Assembly: GCA_023457255.1 (NCBI GenBank)
Contig: JAEWMB010000037.1
Span: 183,709-247,708 of the forward strand
Direction of reading: 5' to 3'
DNA: 64,000 nucleotides
Source of the DNA: Bacillota bacterium
GTDB lineage: Bacteria > Bacillota > Clostridia > Lachnospirales > Lachnospiraceae
Positions within the stretch are counted from its first letter, which is position 1. Each line of letters opens with the position of its first letter. Position numbers and translations under genes: made by a program. Under the pieces are notes generated by a model. The model saw nothing but the letters and a program-made list of their open reading frames with translations, made no database searches and was not told where the DNA came from. Of this stretch, positions 17,833 to 27,603 are shown piece by piece.

Positions 17833-18924
17833 TTATATCACCGCTTCAATGCGTAAATCCTTATGCTTTGACAAATCAACAAATTCATTACCAATCTTTA
17901 TTACAGGCCTTGACAAACAATTTTTATTAAGAAGAATGATTTCACCCTTTTGATTGTTATTTAATTTTACCGTATGATTAATATAAATCTCAGCAATTTT
18001 CTGAATAAGAGGAATCAGAAATTTTACATCGTACTGCTGCTTCCCTTCCTCTTCCAGTAATTTTAAAACATCAAACGGACAGATTGCTCCTCGATAAACC
18101 CGCTTACTCGTCATTGCATCATATACATCGGCAATAGCTACAATCATCGAAAACGGATTGATCTCATTGCCGCATTTACATAACGGATATCCCTTTCCGT
18201 CATAGCGTTCATGATGCTGTAATGCAGCTAAGCGAATCCGTTCATCCATCTTATGGTTTAATAGTAAAAGATATCCTTGTTCCGGATGGTCTTTCACAAT
18301 CTCATACTCCTCTTTTGTTAACGGACCTGGTTTATTTAAAATTTCTTTTGGAATCACTAATTTTCCAATGTCATGTAATAAGCCGCATATGGTTAGAATC
18401 TTAACATCCTGCGGGGGTATTTGCAGCCATTCACCGAATACATGACAAATTAATGCAACATTGATGGAATGGATAAACGTTAGATCATCAAACTCATGAA
18501 TACAGTATATCATTTCAAATAGATGAAACCGGTTCTTACTTGTTCTTATAATTTTCTCAACTCTATGTAATAACTGCTGTTCCGGTACCTGATTACTGTA
18601 GCGTAACAATTGATTCACCGAATCTTTAATTTCAATCATCACATCATCGTAAGTCCGTTTAAAAATCTTAAAGTCTTCACTCTGCCTAATTCGATTTGCA
18701 TAACTTGAATCAGAATTCGTATCCTCTTCCGCCTTATAAACATAAATACTTTCAATGGCATAAAACATAATCTTAGCAATCATATTTGGCAGTAATCTAG
18801 TCCCTTTTACCAATATTAATTGATCATTGCGTGAATAAATATCGCGAGCCGTAATCATACCTGGCACCACTTGTGTGATAGGAATATGTATCATTTTCTC
18901 GGATTGCAACTTATTGATGCTCAA
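17833..18924 (-). CDS. HD-GYP domain protein, likely cyclic-di-GMP phosphodiesterase
   Basis: It has 363 residues. The N-terminal 130 residues lack a recognised sensor; they start with the IPITQVVPGMITARDIYSRN segment often found before HD-GYP domains. The HD-GYP domain spans about 150-310 with HSINVALICHVFG, LLHDIGKLVIP (HD pair), LQHHERYDGKGYP (GYP signature) and IVAIADVYDAMTSKRVYR. All metal ligands expected for an active HD-GYP phosphodiesterase appear present. The C-terminus ends in a small beta-rich segment common in this class. By family, it hydrolyses cyclic-di-GMP to pGpG or GMP. No chemotaxis or GGDEF gene adjoins it. Confidence 0.9.
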   Translation of the reverse strand: MSINKLQSEKMIHIPITQVVPGMITARDIYSRNDQLILVKGTRLLPNMIAKIMFYAIESIYVYKAEEDTNSDSSYANRIRQSEDFKIFKRTYDDVMIEIKDSVNQLLRYSNQVPEQQLLHRVEKIIRTSKNRFHLFEMIYCIHEFDDLTFIHSINVALICHVFGEWLQIPPQDVKILTICGLLHDIGKLVIPKEILNKPGPLTKEEYEIVKDHPEQGYLLLLNHKMDERIRLAALQHHERYDGKGYPLCKCGNEINPFSMIVAIADVYDAMTSKRVYRGAICPFDVLKLLEEEGKQQYDVKFLIPLIQKIAEIYINHTVKLNNNQKGEIILLNKNCLSRPVIKIGNEFVDLSKHKDLRIEAVI

Positions 18925-19086
18925 GACAAATGCCTCCTTCTTCCTGCAAAGTATGTGGAATATCCTGGTACCTTAAATATAGCATAATACCATCTTGTTT
19001 GCAATTATTATGTTTTCCGTTAAGGAATACTATCGTAATACGTAAATCTTTCTGTTATTCTCAGCTTTTTCATAGTATTTATCCTA

Positions 19087-20037
19087 TTATCGATAAAAGC
19101 AGATTTGTTTTACCTTAGTATCCATCGTACAAAATGTCCCAATCGGTAACGTTGCTGTTGGAAAACCATGTCCGCAGGCCAAATTAGATAAAACAGGCTT
19201 CTTAAACGGACGGAAGAAGTCCTGAAATAATTCGTTCACACCATATTCGCTATCATACGGATTTGGGCAATCTGTAAAATCCCCCAATAAAACACCTCGT
19301 ATCTGACCAATAATACCGGTTAATCTAAGTTGGTCAAGCATACGGTGAATTTTAGGAACTGTCTCTCCTATGTCCTCAAGAAATAAGATTTTCCCCCTAA
19401 AATCAGGTGCGTAAAATGTGCCAATCAGACTGGTAACTAATGATAAATTACCACCAATTAAGAGCCCTTGTGCACATCCTTCCTTAACTACGGTGAGTTC
19501 TCGTCCAGGTGGGTTTAAAAATACAAGGGATTCTCCCATATGCAAAGTCCTCCATAACGACTCTTCCGTATAAAAATCAAAATGCTCTAAAAAATTGGAA
19601 GCCACCATAGGTCCATGAAAGGTTACCAAACCACACAACTGAAAAAATGCAGTTAGCAAATTTGTCACATCACTGTAACCAACGAATATTTTTGGATGCC
19701 TCCTTATCATTTCGTAATCTAGCAGAGTCATGATTTCACTGCTGCCATAGCCGCCCCGGATACAAAAAATAGCTTTGACTGTATCGTCTGCAAACATCCG
19801 ATTAATATCATCTGCCCGCAGGCAAGCATTGCCTGCAAGGTAACCATGCAAATTGCAGGAGCAGCTCTTTCCTAGCTTTACTTGAAATCCAAGCTGTTTC
19901 ATAAACTCAACACTTTTTACTACATTTTCCAGTTTGGTAGGAGAAGAGGGGCAAACAAGTCCTATGGTATCTCCTTCTTTCAGCGGCTTTGGAAAAATCA
20001 AATGCTCTCTTCTTGTGTAATCACCATTTCTTTCCAT
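19087..20037 (-). CDS. LD-carboxypeptidase, peptidase family S66
   Basis: This cytoplasmic serine peptidase cleaves the terminal D-Ala from the L-Ala-D-Glu-Lys/DAP-D-Ala tetrapeptide during murein recycling; MccF-like enzymes of the family instead cleave microcin-like adducts. Motifs: GDTIGLVCPSSP near the start, IFCIRGGYGSSE, the nucleophile Ser in FVGYSDVTNLL, and LLIGGNLSLVTSLIGT followed by ILFLEDIGE (catalytic Glu region) and CGHGFP (His). The length of 316 residues is normal. The segment GYLAGNACLRADD contains the in-frame palindrome GCAGGCAATGCTTGCCTGC. I cannot tell recycling from an immunity-type role. Confidence 0.9.
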   Translation of the reverse strand: MERNGDYTRREHLIFPKPLKEGDTIGLVCPSSPTKLENVVKSVEFMKQLGFQVKLGKSCSCNLHGYLAGNACLRADDINRMFADDTVKAIFCIRGGYGSSEIMTLLDYEMIRRHPKIFVGYSDVTNLLTAFFQLCGLVTFHGPMVASNFLEHFDFYTEESLWRTLHMGESLVFLNPPGRELTVVKEGCAQGLLIGGNLSLVTSLIGTFYAPDFRGKILFLEDIGETVPKIHRMLDQLRLTGIIGQIRGVLLGDFTDCPNPYDSEYGVNELFQDFFRPFKKPVLSNLACGHGFPTATLPIGTFCTMDTKVKQICFYR

Positions 20038-20141
20038 AACACTACCAATCCTTCTTTACTTATTTCTCTTCTTTCATGGTCAGCCTTTTTTTGCACTACC
20101 ACTTCGTCTTTTCACTCAGTTTCTATCTCAGGTTCTTAATA

Positions 20142-22043
20142 TCAATCTGCTTCTTCTGTGATCTCAGTCCTCGTTACCTTGCTTTCAAAAAATAAGAACT
20201 GGTCAATCGCATCCAAAATATCTGAAAATGTCTCTCTGGCAGCCAGTTCAATGTAATTCCTAAGAACCTTTGTTAAGGCTTCTCCTTTATAACGGCCATA
20301 GAAGATATCAAACAAGTTATGGCCGCGTACATAGATCTTAATAGATTCAAAATTCAATTTTATATCCTCTTTGGTTCTAATCTCACATCCTGTTTTTTCT
20401 ATCATATGCTTTACACTGGTTAGTCGGTACAAATATTCCTGATACTTCTCAAAAAGTGTCTGGAAGAATGACTCCTCACTTTCTACAACCCCAATAGCCG
20501 ACATTATGGATGGTTCCAAGAAATAATTTTCAAAGGAATAGTACTTAAGGATTAAAACATTACGCTCTCTTACCCGCGGAAGATTATCAATATCTTCCCT
20601 TTCTCTGCTGCGGTAATAACTGCATAACTGCTCCTTTAATTCTATTGGATTGAGTCCATCTCCATCACGTATCATCATAAACTGATCTTTAAGATAAAGT
20701 TTGTTAATGTATTTTAAATTTGCATAGGTCTTTATATTGGTACAGCTATTGGTGGTAATGATGGCAACTCGCTTTGGTAATCCGTTTTCATCAAAAATCT
20801 CAGAATAATATTTTTTTAGCAACAATGGTAGTCTGCTGCTATCTTGTTTTCCTTCCACAATAAAAACAAAGCTGACATTCATCAAATCGTTTGCAGAATA
20901 TCCTAAGTCATTTAAGATTTCATCAATATCCGTATCCTCATTTACAGTAGTATCATAATTTTCATCTAGTATGACTTGTTTAATCTGCCTTGAATTAAAT
21001 GTAAACAGCAGATTAGGAGAATGCGTAGAGAATATGACTTGATTTTTTTTCGAGAGCCGATAAAGGATTTCACTGGCACTTTTTTGAAGCTGAGGATGCA
21101 AATAAGCCTCCGGGTCTTCCATCATTATTATACTTGGAATGCTGTTTTCTTCCGCGATATAAGCTTCCAGCAGCGATAAGATATAAATGCTCTTCGTGCC
21201 TTCACTCATCGTAGACAGAGGCCCAACCGTATTGCGTTCATGATTTAACACTACCGTATCTATCTGAAAGATTTCATCAATATTAAATTTCATATCATAA
21301 CGAATTGACTGAGCTCTCTCACTGTTTTTGCAAAAACAGTCATTTAGTTTTTCCACAAAAGAATCCAGATTACGATGGTACAGCTTATATTCCAATAGTT
21401 TTGCGGCTTCCATAATACTTAAGTCTTCCGGTCTCTTCTTTTCTATAATCCCCATACATTGAAAACAATTTACACAATACTTTGCACCATCGAACATACA
21501 TACATTCTCCCTAAGGCTAACAATGGCATCCTGTCCTTGTGCAAGCAGGATATCCCTTTGAATTCCTTCAATATTTCTGGTGTGATCAATATAATGTATC
21601 TTAGGTAATAACTTGATTAGATGAGGATTATGCTTTGATATTCCATCTCCGTAACGCACAACTCCTCCTTTGTTCGCTGTGAAACTAACATAGAAACGAA
21701 AACTGTCACCCTCGCTGCTTTGCGTAAAATTAGGCACTTTCTTTCGAAAATCACCATACCAGGCATCATACCTTTTGTATTTGCTTACTAATCCACGGTC
21801 ATGAAATGATCTTAAGTCATCTTTCGTTACCTCATATGTGATGTCTATTCTGATATTACCATCCGGTACATAAAAATCCGAAGGCTTAATCTGATATAAT
21901 CCGGCAACAGCCAAGATAGCATCCAAGATAACTGTTTTACCGGTACTGTTTTTTCCTACAATAATAAAAGCTTTTTCAATATTGGTCATTCTAAGTTTTC
22001 GTATTGATTTAAAATTCTTTATTGAAATCTCTTTGATCTGCAT
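20142..22043 (-). CDS. OLD-family ATPase with TOPRIM domain
   Basis: This is a 633-residue protein. It opens with an SMC/RecF-like ATPase head, KNFKSIRKLRM and Walker A GKNSTGKT (about 32-39). The signature region PLSTMSEGTKSIYIL and Walker B IIMMEDPEAYLHPQ follow, then an H-loop VIFSTHSPNLLF. A TOPRIM nuclease-like domain begins at VSFVFIVEGKQDSSRLPLLL (about 388-407), with an acidic block IRDGDG further on. Cysteines at CVNCFQCMG may bind metal. By family, such proteins are nucleases or defence proteins. There is no UvrD-type helicase beside it, so it is not a Gabija pair; it stands alone, about 100 bp from the carboxypeptidase. Confidence 0.82.
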   Translation of the reverse strand: MQIKEISIKNFKSIRKLRMTNIEKAFIIVGKNSTGKTVILDAILAVAGLYQIKPSDFYVPDGNIRIDITYEVTKDDLRSFHDRGLVSKYKRYDAWYGDFRKKVPNFTQSSEGDSFRFYVSFTANKGGVVRYGDGISKHNPHLIKLLPKIHYIDHTRNIEGIQRDILLAQGQDAIVSLRENVCMFDGAKYCVNCFQCMGIIEKKRPEDLSIMEAAKLLEYKLYHRNLDSFVEKLNDCFCKNSERAQSIRYDMKFNIDEIFQIDTVVLNHERNTVGPLSTMSEGTKSIYILSLLEAYIAEENSIPSIIMMEDPEAYLHPQLQKSASEILYRLSKKNQVIFSTHSPNLLFTFNSRQIKQVILDENYDTTVNEDTDIDEILNDLGYSANDLMNVSFVFIVEGKQDSSRLPLLLKKYYSEIFDENGLPKRVAIITTNSCTNIKTYANLKYINKLYLKDQFMMIRDGDGLNPIELKEQLCSYYRSREREDIDNLPRVRERNVLILKYYSFENYFLEPSIMSAIGVVESEESFFQTLFEKYQEYLYRLTSVKHMIEKTGCEIRTKEDIKLNFESIKIYVRGHNLFDIFYGRYKGEALTKVLRNYIELAARETFSDILDAIDQFLFFESKVTRTEITEEAD

Positions 22044-22380
22044 AAATAACTCCTATTCCTGCCGGCTTTTTAATTTCGCATAATTTTTTTAGATTTTTTA
22101 ATAATTCTTTACTTCCTCTAGCACTTCTATGTTTTTTCTATTATACTGCTTTTATACACATTCTGCACGTTGGATATACTAAAATATAGTATAGAACTTC
22201 GTGGATAAGTCCGACAAATAAATCAGCCAAACCAGCACCTACCGAAATGTTTAAAGTTATACTTGAATGTTTCCATATTATGTTATACCCTAACACTAGA
22301 AAGGGTTGATGTATTCAAACGAAAGGGTTTTCACGGAATATAAGGTGCCGTAGAACATATCCGGCATACAGGAGGATAAC
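22044..22380. other. Divergent promoter region, OLD gene and sensor kinase gene
   Basis: No coding frame. This AT-rich 337-bp stretch must hold promoters for the leftward OLD gene and the rightward kinase gene. Two direct GAAAGGGTT repeats occur near 22299 and 22320, and a GGAGG site precedes the kinase ATG. I could not assign promoter boxes with confidence. Confidence 0.5.
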
Positions 22381-23409
22381 ATGAAGCATCTGCCAGATTG
22401 GCTAAAAACAATTGTATTACTAACAATCTCTACTCTTTGCTCATTTTTATTTCATTTGATAACCAATAATATAGCAAATATTGCAATCGTTTATATGCTT
22501 TCCATTGTTTTCATAACAAAATACACCGAAGGATATCGTTATGGTGTAATTGGAGCTGTGGTGGGTGTAATTGGCGTAACTTATTTCTTTACTTACCCTT
22601 ACCTGGAATTAGACTTCACGAAGGCAGGCTATCCAATCACCTTTCTTGGTATGCTTGCAGTCTCACTAATCACAAGCACTACTGCTGTAAATTTACAAGC
22701 GTATCAGCGTTTAAATGCAGACGCAGAAAAAGAGAAAATGCGTGCAAATCTCTTACGGGCAATTTCTCACGATCTTAGAACTCCCTTAACCGGTATGATT
22801 GGTGCAAGTGCTACTTATATTGAAATGAAGGATAATCTTACCGAGGAAGAAAAAAACGAGTTGATTCTCCATATTCATGAAGATTCCAATTGGTTACTTC
22901 ATATGGTGGAAAATCTTTTATCTGTTACTCGTATTCACAATAACAATACTACAGTAACAAAGGTCAGCGAACCTTTAGAAGAAGTTGTCTCCGAAGCAGT
23001 AATGCGGTTAAAAAAACGGTATCCTGATGCAAAAATCCAAGTAAAAACACCGGATGAATTTCTAATGGTGCCAATGGATGCAACACTGATTGAACAAGTT
23101 ATGATAAATCTGCTTGAAAATGCTTACAAATACTCTAAGAGTAAAAAACCACTGGAATTAACTGTTACAAAGGAATCTGATTTTGTACGCTTCTCTATCA
23201 TGGATTATGGAGTCGGTATAAATAAAGATATGATATATAGTTTATTTGATGGATACACCGTAACCAAAAACTCGAGCAGTGATTCCACAAAAGGTATCGG
23301 TATTGGGTTATCTATATGTAAAACTATTATCCTAGCCCACGGTGGAGTAATAGAAGCAAGTAACCACTTAAATGGTGCTTGTTTTACATTCACCCTGCCG
23401 CTGGATTAA
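22381..23409 (+). CDS. Sensor histidine kinase, KdpD C-terminal type
   Basis: This 342-residue membrane kinase has four short hydrophobic spans (about residues 8-110, the DUF4118 arrangement). A phospho-acceptor motif RAISHDLRTPLTG (His near 130) follows. The ATP-binding domain shows N-box NLLENAYKYSK, G1 DYGVGI and G2 GIGIGLSICK. The large N-terminal KdpD and Usp domains of classical KdpD are missing. Its cognate response regulator follows 80 bp downstream. By analogy it may sense K+ or ionic stress, but no kdpABC genes are in this window, so the signal is unknown. Confidence 0.9.
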   Translation: MKHLPDWLKTIVLLTISTLCSFLFHLITNNIANIAIVYMLSIVFITKYTEGYRYGVIGAVVGVIGVTYFFTYPYLELDFTKAGYPITFLGMLAVSLITSTTAVNLQAYQRLNADAEKEKMRANLLRAISHDLRTPLTGMIGASATYIEMKDNLTEEEKNELILHIHEDSNWLLHMVENLLSVTRIHNNNTTVTKVSEPLEEVVSEAVMRLKKRYPDAKIQVKTPDEFLMVPMDATLIEQVMINLLENAYKYSKSKKPLELTVTKESDFVRFSIMDYGVGINKDMIYSLFDGYTVTKNSSSDSTKGIGIGLSICKTIILAHGGVIEASNHLNGACFTFTLPLD

Positions 23410-23489
23410 ACGTGATTTACAAAGGAAAAAGGTTCTATTGTTATTTTGAAAATCCCACATAGAATCAAAACGAGTAAGGAGGACATTAC

Positions 23490-24212
23490 ATGAAGAACAT
23501 TACCATCTTGATTATTGAAGATGAACAAAATATCTGCAATTTTATAGCAACTAATTTAAATGCTTATGATTATAGGGTATTAAAAAGCTTTAATGGTGCG
23601 GAAGGACTATCCATCATAACCTCTCACTGTCCTGATTTAATCCTGCTGGATTTAGGATTACCGGACATTGATGGAATGGAGATAATTTCAAAGATTCGTT
23701 CTTGGACAAGTACTCCAATTATTGTTATCTCCGCAAGAACTCAAGAAAAGGAAAAAGTACAGGCTCTTGATTTAGGAGCCGATGATTATATCACAAAACC
23801 TTTTGGAACCTCGGAATTACTGGCACGTATTCGTACTGCACTACGCCACAATGCAAGTTTGGAGTCCGGAAAGAATTTTCCACCCTCCATCTTTCGTGCA
23901 AAAGATTTTGTGATCGACTTTAATAAACATATTGTAATGGTGGGAGGAAAAGACGTTCATTTGACTCAGATTGAATTTAAACTCGTATCTTTACTCGCCA
24001 ACAATTCCGGAAGAGTTATGACCTATGATTCCATTATAACTAAAATATGGGGACCATACGCCGATCGGAATAATCAGATCCTTAGAGTGAATATGGCAAA
24101 CATACGCCGAAAAATTGAAGCTAATCCTGCCGATCCGCAATATATTTTTACTGAGGTTGGTATAGGATATCGCATGATTGATGAGGACCCGGCACAGGCT
24201 TTAGAAGAGTAA
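23490..24212 (+). CDS. Response regulator, OmpR/KdpE type
   Basis: A 240-residue two-domain regulator. The receiver domain (1-120) has the acidic pair IIEDEQN, phospho-Asp in LILLDLGLPDIDG (near residue 53), the Thr/Ser of VISARTQ and the Lys of ADDYITKPFG. The winged-helix DNA-binding domain (about 130-232) has HLTQIEFKLVSLLA and the recognition region NQILRVNMANIRRKIE. A KEGG-like AGGAGG site precedes the ATG. It is the partner of the kinase just upstream, and the pair is likely one transcript. The target genes are unknown. Confidence 0.93.
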   Translation: MKNITILIIEDEQNICNFIATNLNAYDYRVLKSFNGAEGLSIITSHCPDLILLDLGLPDIDGMEIISKIRSWTSTPIIVISARTQEKEKVQALDLGADDYITKPFGTSELLARIRTALRHNASLESGKNFPPSIFRAKDFVIDFNKHIVMVGGKDVHLTQIEFKLVSLLANNSGRVMTYDSIITKIWGPYADRNNQILRVNMANIRRKIEANPADPQYIFTEVGIGYRMIDEDPAQALEE

Positions 24213-24304
24213 TAATTAATGGTATTGATTTATCATTGCAAAAATCATAAAACAAGAGAGCCGGTTTCATAACTAACGAAATGGTTAATTTGCTAGGAAT
24301 AAAA

Positions 24305-24335
24305 ATGCTGCTGCAAAACTAATTTGCAGCAGCAT
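24305..24335 (-). terminator. Terminator of pyk
   Basis: ATGCTGCTGCAAA pairs perfectly with its complement across a 5-base loop. The minus-strand tail is TTTTTATT. It lies between the convergent pyk and response-regulator genes and may serve both. Confidence 0.85.
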
Positions 24336-24350
24336 CTTTGTTCCTAGCCT

Positions 24351-26096
24351 CTATCTATTACAAGATACAATTCCTTTTTTACCATCTAAGGTTACAATCG
24401 AACCGGTGCGCAATATCTTTGTGGCATTTTCAGCTCCAAGGATAACCGGAATATCCAGGCTTAACCCAACAATAGATGCATGGGAATTAATCCCTTCACG
24501 CTCTACGATAATTCCGGCTGCCTGCTTTAATTGCTCCATCATTTCATTGTTTGTTTCTGTCGTAACGATAATATCTCCCGGTTTAAAAATTTCTCTTAAT
24601 TCCTCGGCATCGCTACATACACAAAGACTTGAGCATATCTCACGGTCTATTAAGCCTCTTCCTTTTACTAAGATATTCCCAACAACCTGAACCTTAATAA
24701 GATTCGTCGTACCAGAAATTCCAAGCGGAACTCCGGCAGTAATTACGGCCAATTCCCCTGACTTAACAAAGCCTGCATTTTCAGCGGCTTCTACCGCATG
24801 TTCAAATAATGTATTCGCATCTACTTCTTCTTCAATTAAAAGCGGTACCACACCCCACGAAAGATTCATCTGGCGGCATACATGTTCGTAAGTGGTGCAT
24901 GCTATGATGGAACTTGGCGGGCGGTACTTTGATATCATTCTTGCGGTTTTTCCAGACTTTGTAACTGTTATAATAGCCGCAGCATTTAAATCTATCGCAG
25001 TTGTACAGGTTGCATGTGAAATTGCATTAGTGACATCCGGATTCGTTAAGCTGTCTCTCTTTTTAAATCTTGATGCATAGTCAATATCTGCTTCGGTACG
25101 CTTTGCGATTTTAACCATTGTTTTTAACGCTTCTACCGGATACAGACCGGCAGCGGTTTCACCCGAAAGCATAATTGCACTCGTTCCGTCATAAATTGCA
25201 TTTGCAACATCAGTTGTCTCGGCTCTTGTTGGTCTTGGATTCTTCATCATAGAATCTAACATCTGAGTTGCCGTGATTACCTGCTTCTCCGCATTGTAAA
25301 CTTTCTTAATAATCATCTTTTGAATGACAGGTACTTCCTCCAATGGAATTTCAACCCCCATGTCACCTCTGGCAACCATGATACCGTCGGATACTCGAAT
25401 AATCTCATCGATATTGTTAACACCTTGCAGATTCTCAACCTTTGCAATGATATTCACCGTGTCACAGTTATACTCATTTAGTATCTTACGAATTTGGATA
25501 ATATCGTCCGCACATCTGGTAAAGGACGCTGCAATAAAATCAAAACCTTGCTGTATACCAAATACAATATCATCATAATCACGCTTGCTGATAAAGGGCA
25601 TAGATAACTCTACGCCTGGTACATTAACTCCCTTATAGTTTGAAATCACTCCACCATTTAAAACTTCACAAACAATATCGGTGTCGGTGATATTAAATAC
25701 TTTAAGCTCTATGAGTCCGTCATCAATCAGTATTTTAACCCCATTTTTAATGTCACGTATTAAGTTTTTATATGTAATTGAAACCTGTGTTTCATCCCCG
25801 GCGATATCATTTGTCGTTAGGGTAAAAATCTGTCCCTTTTTTAATTCAATCTTACCACTTTCGAACGTACCAATACGGATTTCCGGTCCTTTTGTATCAA
25901 GCAAAGTCGCAATTGGCAATTTTAACTCCGTACGTAGTCGGTGAATACGTTCGTAGTTTCTTTTATGCTGTGCATAATCACCATGCGAAAAATTAAACCT
26001 GGCAACATCCATGCCCTCAATCATGAGTTGACGCAATACTGCATCATCTTCCGTTGCAGGGCCTAAGGTACAAACAATTTTTGTTTTCCTCATCAT
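24351..26096 (-). CDS. pyk: Pyruvate kinase with C-terminal PEP-utilizer domain
   Basis: It transfers phosphate from phosphoenolpyruvate to ADP in the last step of glycolysis. Motifs: KIVCTLGPAT at the N-terminus, ARFNFSHGDY, LLDTKGPEIRIG, VARGDMGVEIP, and the catalytic-helix region TATQMLDSMMKNPRPTRAE. At 581 residues it is about 105 longer than the basic enzyme. The extra part (about 475-581) is a swivelling PEP-utilizer domain with GINSHASIVGLSLDIPVI, common in Firmicutes, although the usual THxxI/HT histidine lies in the SHAS motif. It is a single-gene unit with its own terminator. Confidence 0.97.
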   Translation of the reverse strand: MMRKTKIVCTLGPATEDDAVLRQLMIEGMDVARFNFSHGDYAQHKRNYERIHRLRTELKLPIATLLDTKGPEIRIGTFESGKIELKKGQIFTLTTNDIAGDETQVSITYKNLIRDIKNGVKILIDDGLIELKVFNITDTDIVCEVLNGGVISNYKGVNVPGVELSMPFISKRDYDDIVFGIQQGFDFIAASFTRCADDIIQIRKILNEYNCDTVNIIAKVENLQGVNNIDEIIRVSDGIMVARGDMGVEIPLEEVPVIQKMIIKKVYNAEKQVITATQMLDSMMKNPRPTRAETTDVANAIYDGTSAIMLSGETAAGLYPVEALKTMVKIAKRTEADIDYASRFKKRDSLTNPDVTNAISHATCTTAIDLNAAAIITVTKSGKTARMISKYRPPSSIIACTTYEHVCRQMNLSWGVVPLLIEEEVDANTLFEHAVEAAENAGFVKSGELAVITAGVPLGISGTTNLIKVQVVGNILVKGRGLIDREICSSLCVCSDAEELREIFKPGDIIVTTETNNEMMEQLKQAAGIIVEREGINSHASIVGLSLDIPVILGAENATKILRTGSIVTLDGKKGIVSCNR

Positions 26097-26440
26097 AATC
26101 CTCCATCTCTTCTGTCAAGCGTACCACGCAGTAAAAGAAAAATATTTTATATTGTAATTCTAACCACATTAAAGTAAATCGAAACCCATAAGCTCCGGAA
26201 ATTTTCACAACTTTCCCCCATCTTACAATTCATGCAATTTATATCATAATTTTACATATACAACAAGGTACAAGAACAATTCTTAACAGAATCTTATCAT
26301 AGTAATATCCATTTTACGTAAGGTTCCCATAAAATACACGGAAAATTACTATGTCACAGCACTTATTTATGTTATAATAATCATATTCCTGGCAAATTCT
26401 CCATATATGATTACTTGAATAGATAAAAATGGGAGGGCTT
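26097..26440. promoter_or_regulatory. Divergent promoter region of pyk and the Crp/Fnr gene
   Basis: No coding frame. A TATAAT at 26373-26378 is a plausible -10 for the rightward regulator gene, but no good -35 sits 17 bp upstream. The rightward ribosome binding site GGGAGGG occupies 26431-26437. Confidence 0.45.
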
Positions 26441-27115
26441 ATGATAACACAAGAAGACTTAAAATATTTAGGTAGTAAGCTAACCTTCCTGCCTAAGCTG
26501 ACCAAAGAAGAGATGGACATCTTTTTGAATCAGACTTCCCCCGTAATATTTCATAAGGATACCATTATCTATAATAACAGTGCGGAATGTCTTGGTGTTT
26601 TAATTGTAAAAAAAGGTACCCTGCGAGCTCATATGCTGTCAGAGCAAGGCAAGGATATCACTTTATATCGTTTATCAGACGGAGATGTTTGTGTGCTCTC
26701 CGCTTCCTGTGTACTAAAAAATATTACGTTCGATGTCAATATACAAGCGGAATCCGATACCGAAGCTTATTTAATCAAATCGTGCGCCTTTCAAAAACTT
26801 ATGGAACATAACATCTATGTTGAAAATTTTTCATATAGAACCACGATTGATCGTTTTTCCGATGTCATGTGGACGATGGAGCAGATTCTCTTTATGAGTT
26901 TCGATAAACGTTTAGCAGTTTTTTTGTTAGATGAGTCCTTAAAACAAAAACGAGATATGATACCTCTAACCCATGCACAGATAGCAAAATACATCGGCAG
27001 TGCCAGAGAAGTGGTTTCACGTATGCTAAAACATTTTGAAGAAGACGGTATTGTATCTTTAACAAGAGGCGGTATTGAAATCCTTGATAAAAAGAAATTA
27101 AAAGGTATCATTTAG
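26441..27115 (+). CDS. Crp/Fnr-family transcriptional regulator
   Basis: It has about 224 residues. A cyclic-nucleotide-binding-type beta barrel covers about 15-130, and a C-terminal winged helix has recognition region LTHAQIAKYIGSAREVVSRMLKHFEEDGIV, which is longer than the usual dimerisation-plus-HTH join but typical of Fnr-like proteins. I chose the ATG at 26441 because GGGAGGG sits directly before it; the frame start at 26429 would include that site in the coding region. Cysteines at CLGV, CVLSASCV and SCAF are not in the classical Fnr 4Fe-4S pattern. It may control the redox cluster that follows, by position only. Confidence 0.88.
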   Translation: MITQEDLKYLGSKLTFLPKLTKEEMDIFLNQTSPVIFHKDTIIYNNSAECLGVLIVKKGTLRAHMLSEQGKDITLYRLSDGDVCVLSASCVLKNITFDVNIQAESDTEAYLIKSCAFQKLMEHNIYVENFSYRTTIDRFSDVMWTMEQILFMSFDKRLAVFLLDESLKQKRDMIPLTHAQIAKYIGSAREVVSRMLKHFEEDGIVSLTRGGIEILDKKKLKGII

Positions 27116-27173
27116 TTCAATTGAATTCTCTTTACCATTGGCATTCCTAACTATTGAAATAGTTAAAAAAACA

Positions 27174-27235
27174 AGGAGAATTAAATACTATCTTAGAACG
27201 CTGTGCTGCTGTCTAGGATAATATTTAATTCTCCT
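27174..27235. terminator. Bidirectional terminator between crp-like and trxA
   Basis: AGGAGAATTAAATA pairs with TATTTAATTCTCCT, with further pairing inside. T runs follow on both strands, matching the convergent genes on each side. Confidence 0.9.
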
Positions 27236-27288
27236 CGCTTTTTATTTTATAAATTCTTTTACACATACTCTTGAAAGGTGACTGCTAC

Positions 27289-27603
27289 TTATTGTGCCGG
27301 AAGCATTTTTAAGATATCCTTCTTCGATTTAAATCCTACGCTGCTGGCAACTAAATTACCATTCTGCATTACGGCTAAAGTCGGAATGCTCATGACCCGG
27401 TAAGCGCTTGCCAATTCTGATTGTTCGTCTATATTAATTTTGCAGACCTTAATATTCTCTTCTTCTTTCGCAATTTCCTCAATCACCGGAGAAAGCATTC
27501 TGCATGGTCCACACCAAGGTGCCCAAAAATCAAGTAATACAACCTTCCCCTCTTCTAATACTTCTTCTTTATAATTTTCCTTTGTTACATGTAATACGTC
27601 CAT
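27289..27603 (-). CDS. trxA: Thioredoxin
   Basis: A small cytoplasmic disulfide reductant of 104 residues with active site WAPWCGPCRML (Cys near 31 and 34), the buried cis-Pro in MSIPTLAVMQNG, and the typical start of the fold. It is divergent from the MerR gene. With CcdA and the TlpA-like protein encoded about 2 kb away it could supply electrons for extracytoplasmic disulfide reduction; this is inference. No thioredoxin reductase is adjacent. Confidence 0.95.
   Translation of the reverse strand: MDVLHVTKENYKEEVLEEGKVVLLDFWAPWCGPCRMLSPVIEEIAKEEENIKVCKINIDEQSELASAYRVMSIPTLAVMQNGNLVASSVGFKSKKDILKMLPAQ

Noticed and set aside
20142..22043. Gabija or retron defence pair
   Set aside because: Only the ATPase-TOPRIM protein is present. 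There is no UvrD-like helicase, reverse transcriptase or other partner in the flanks.
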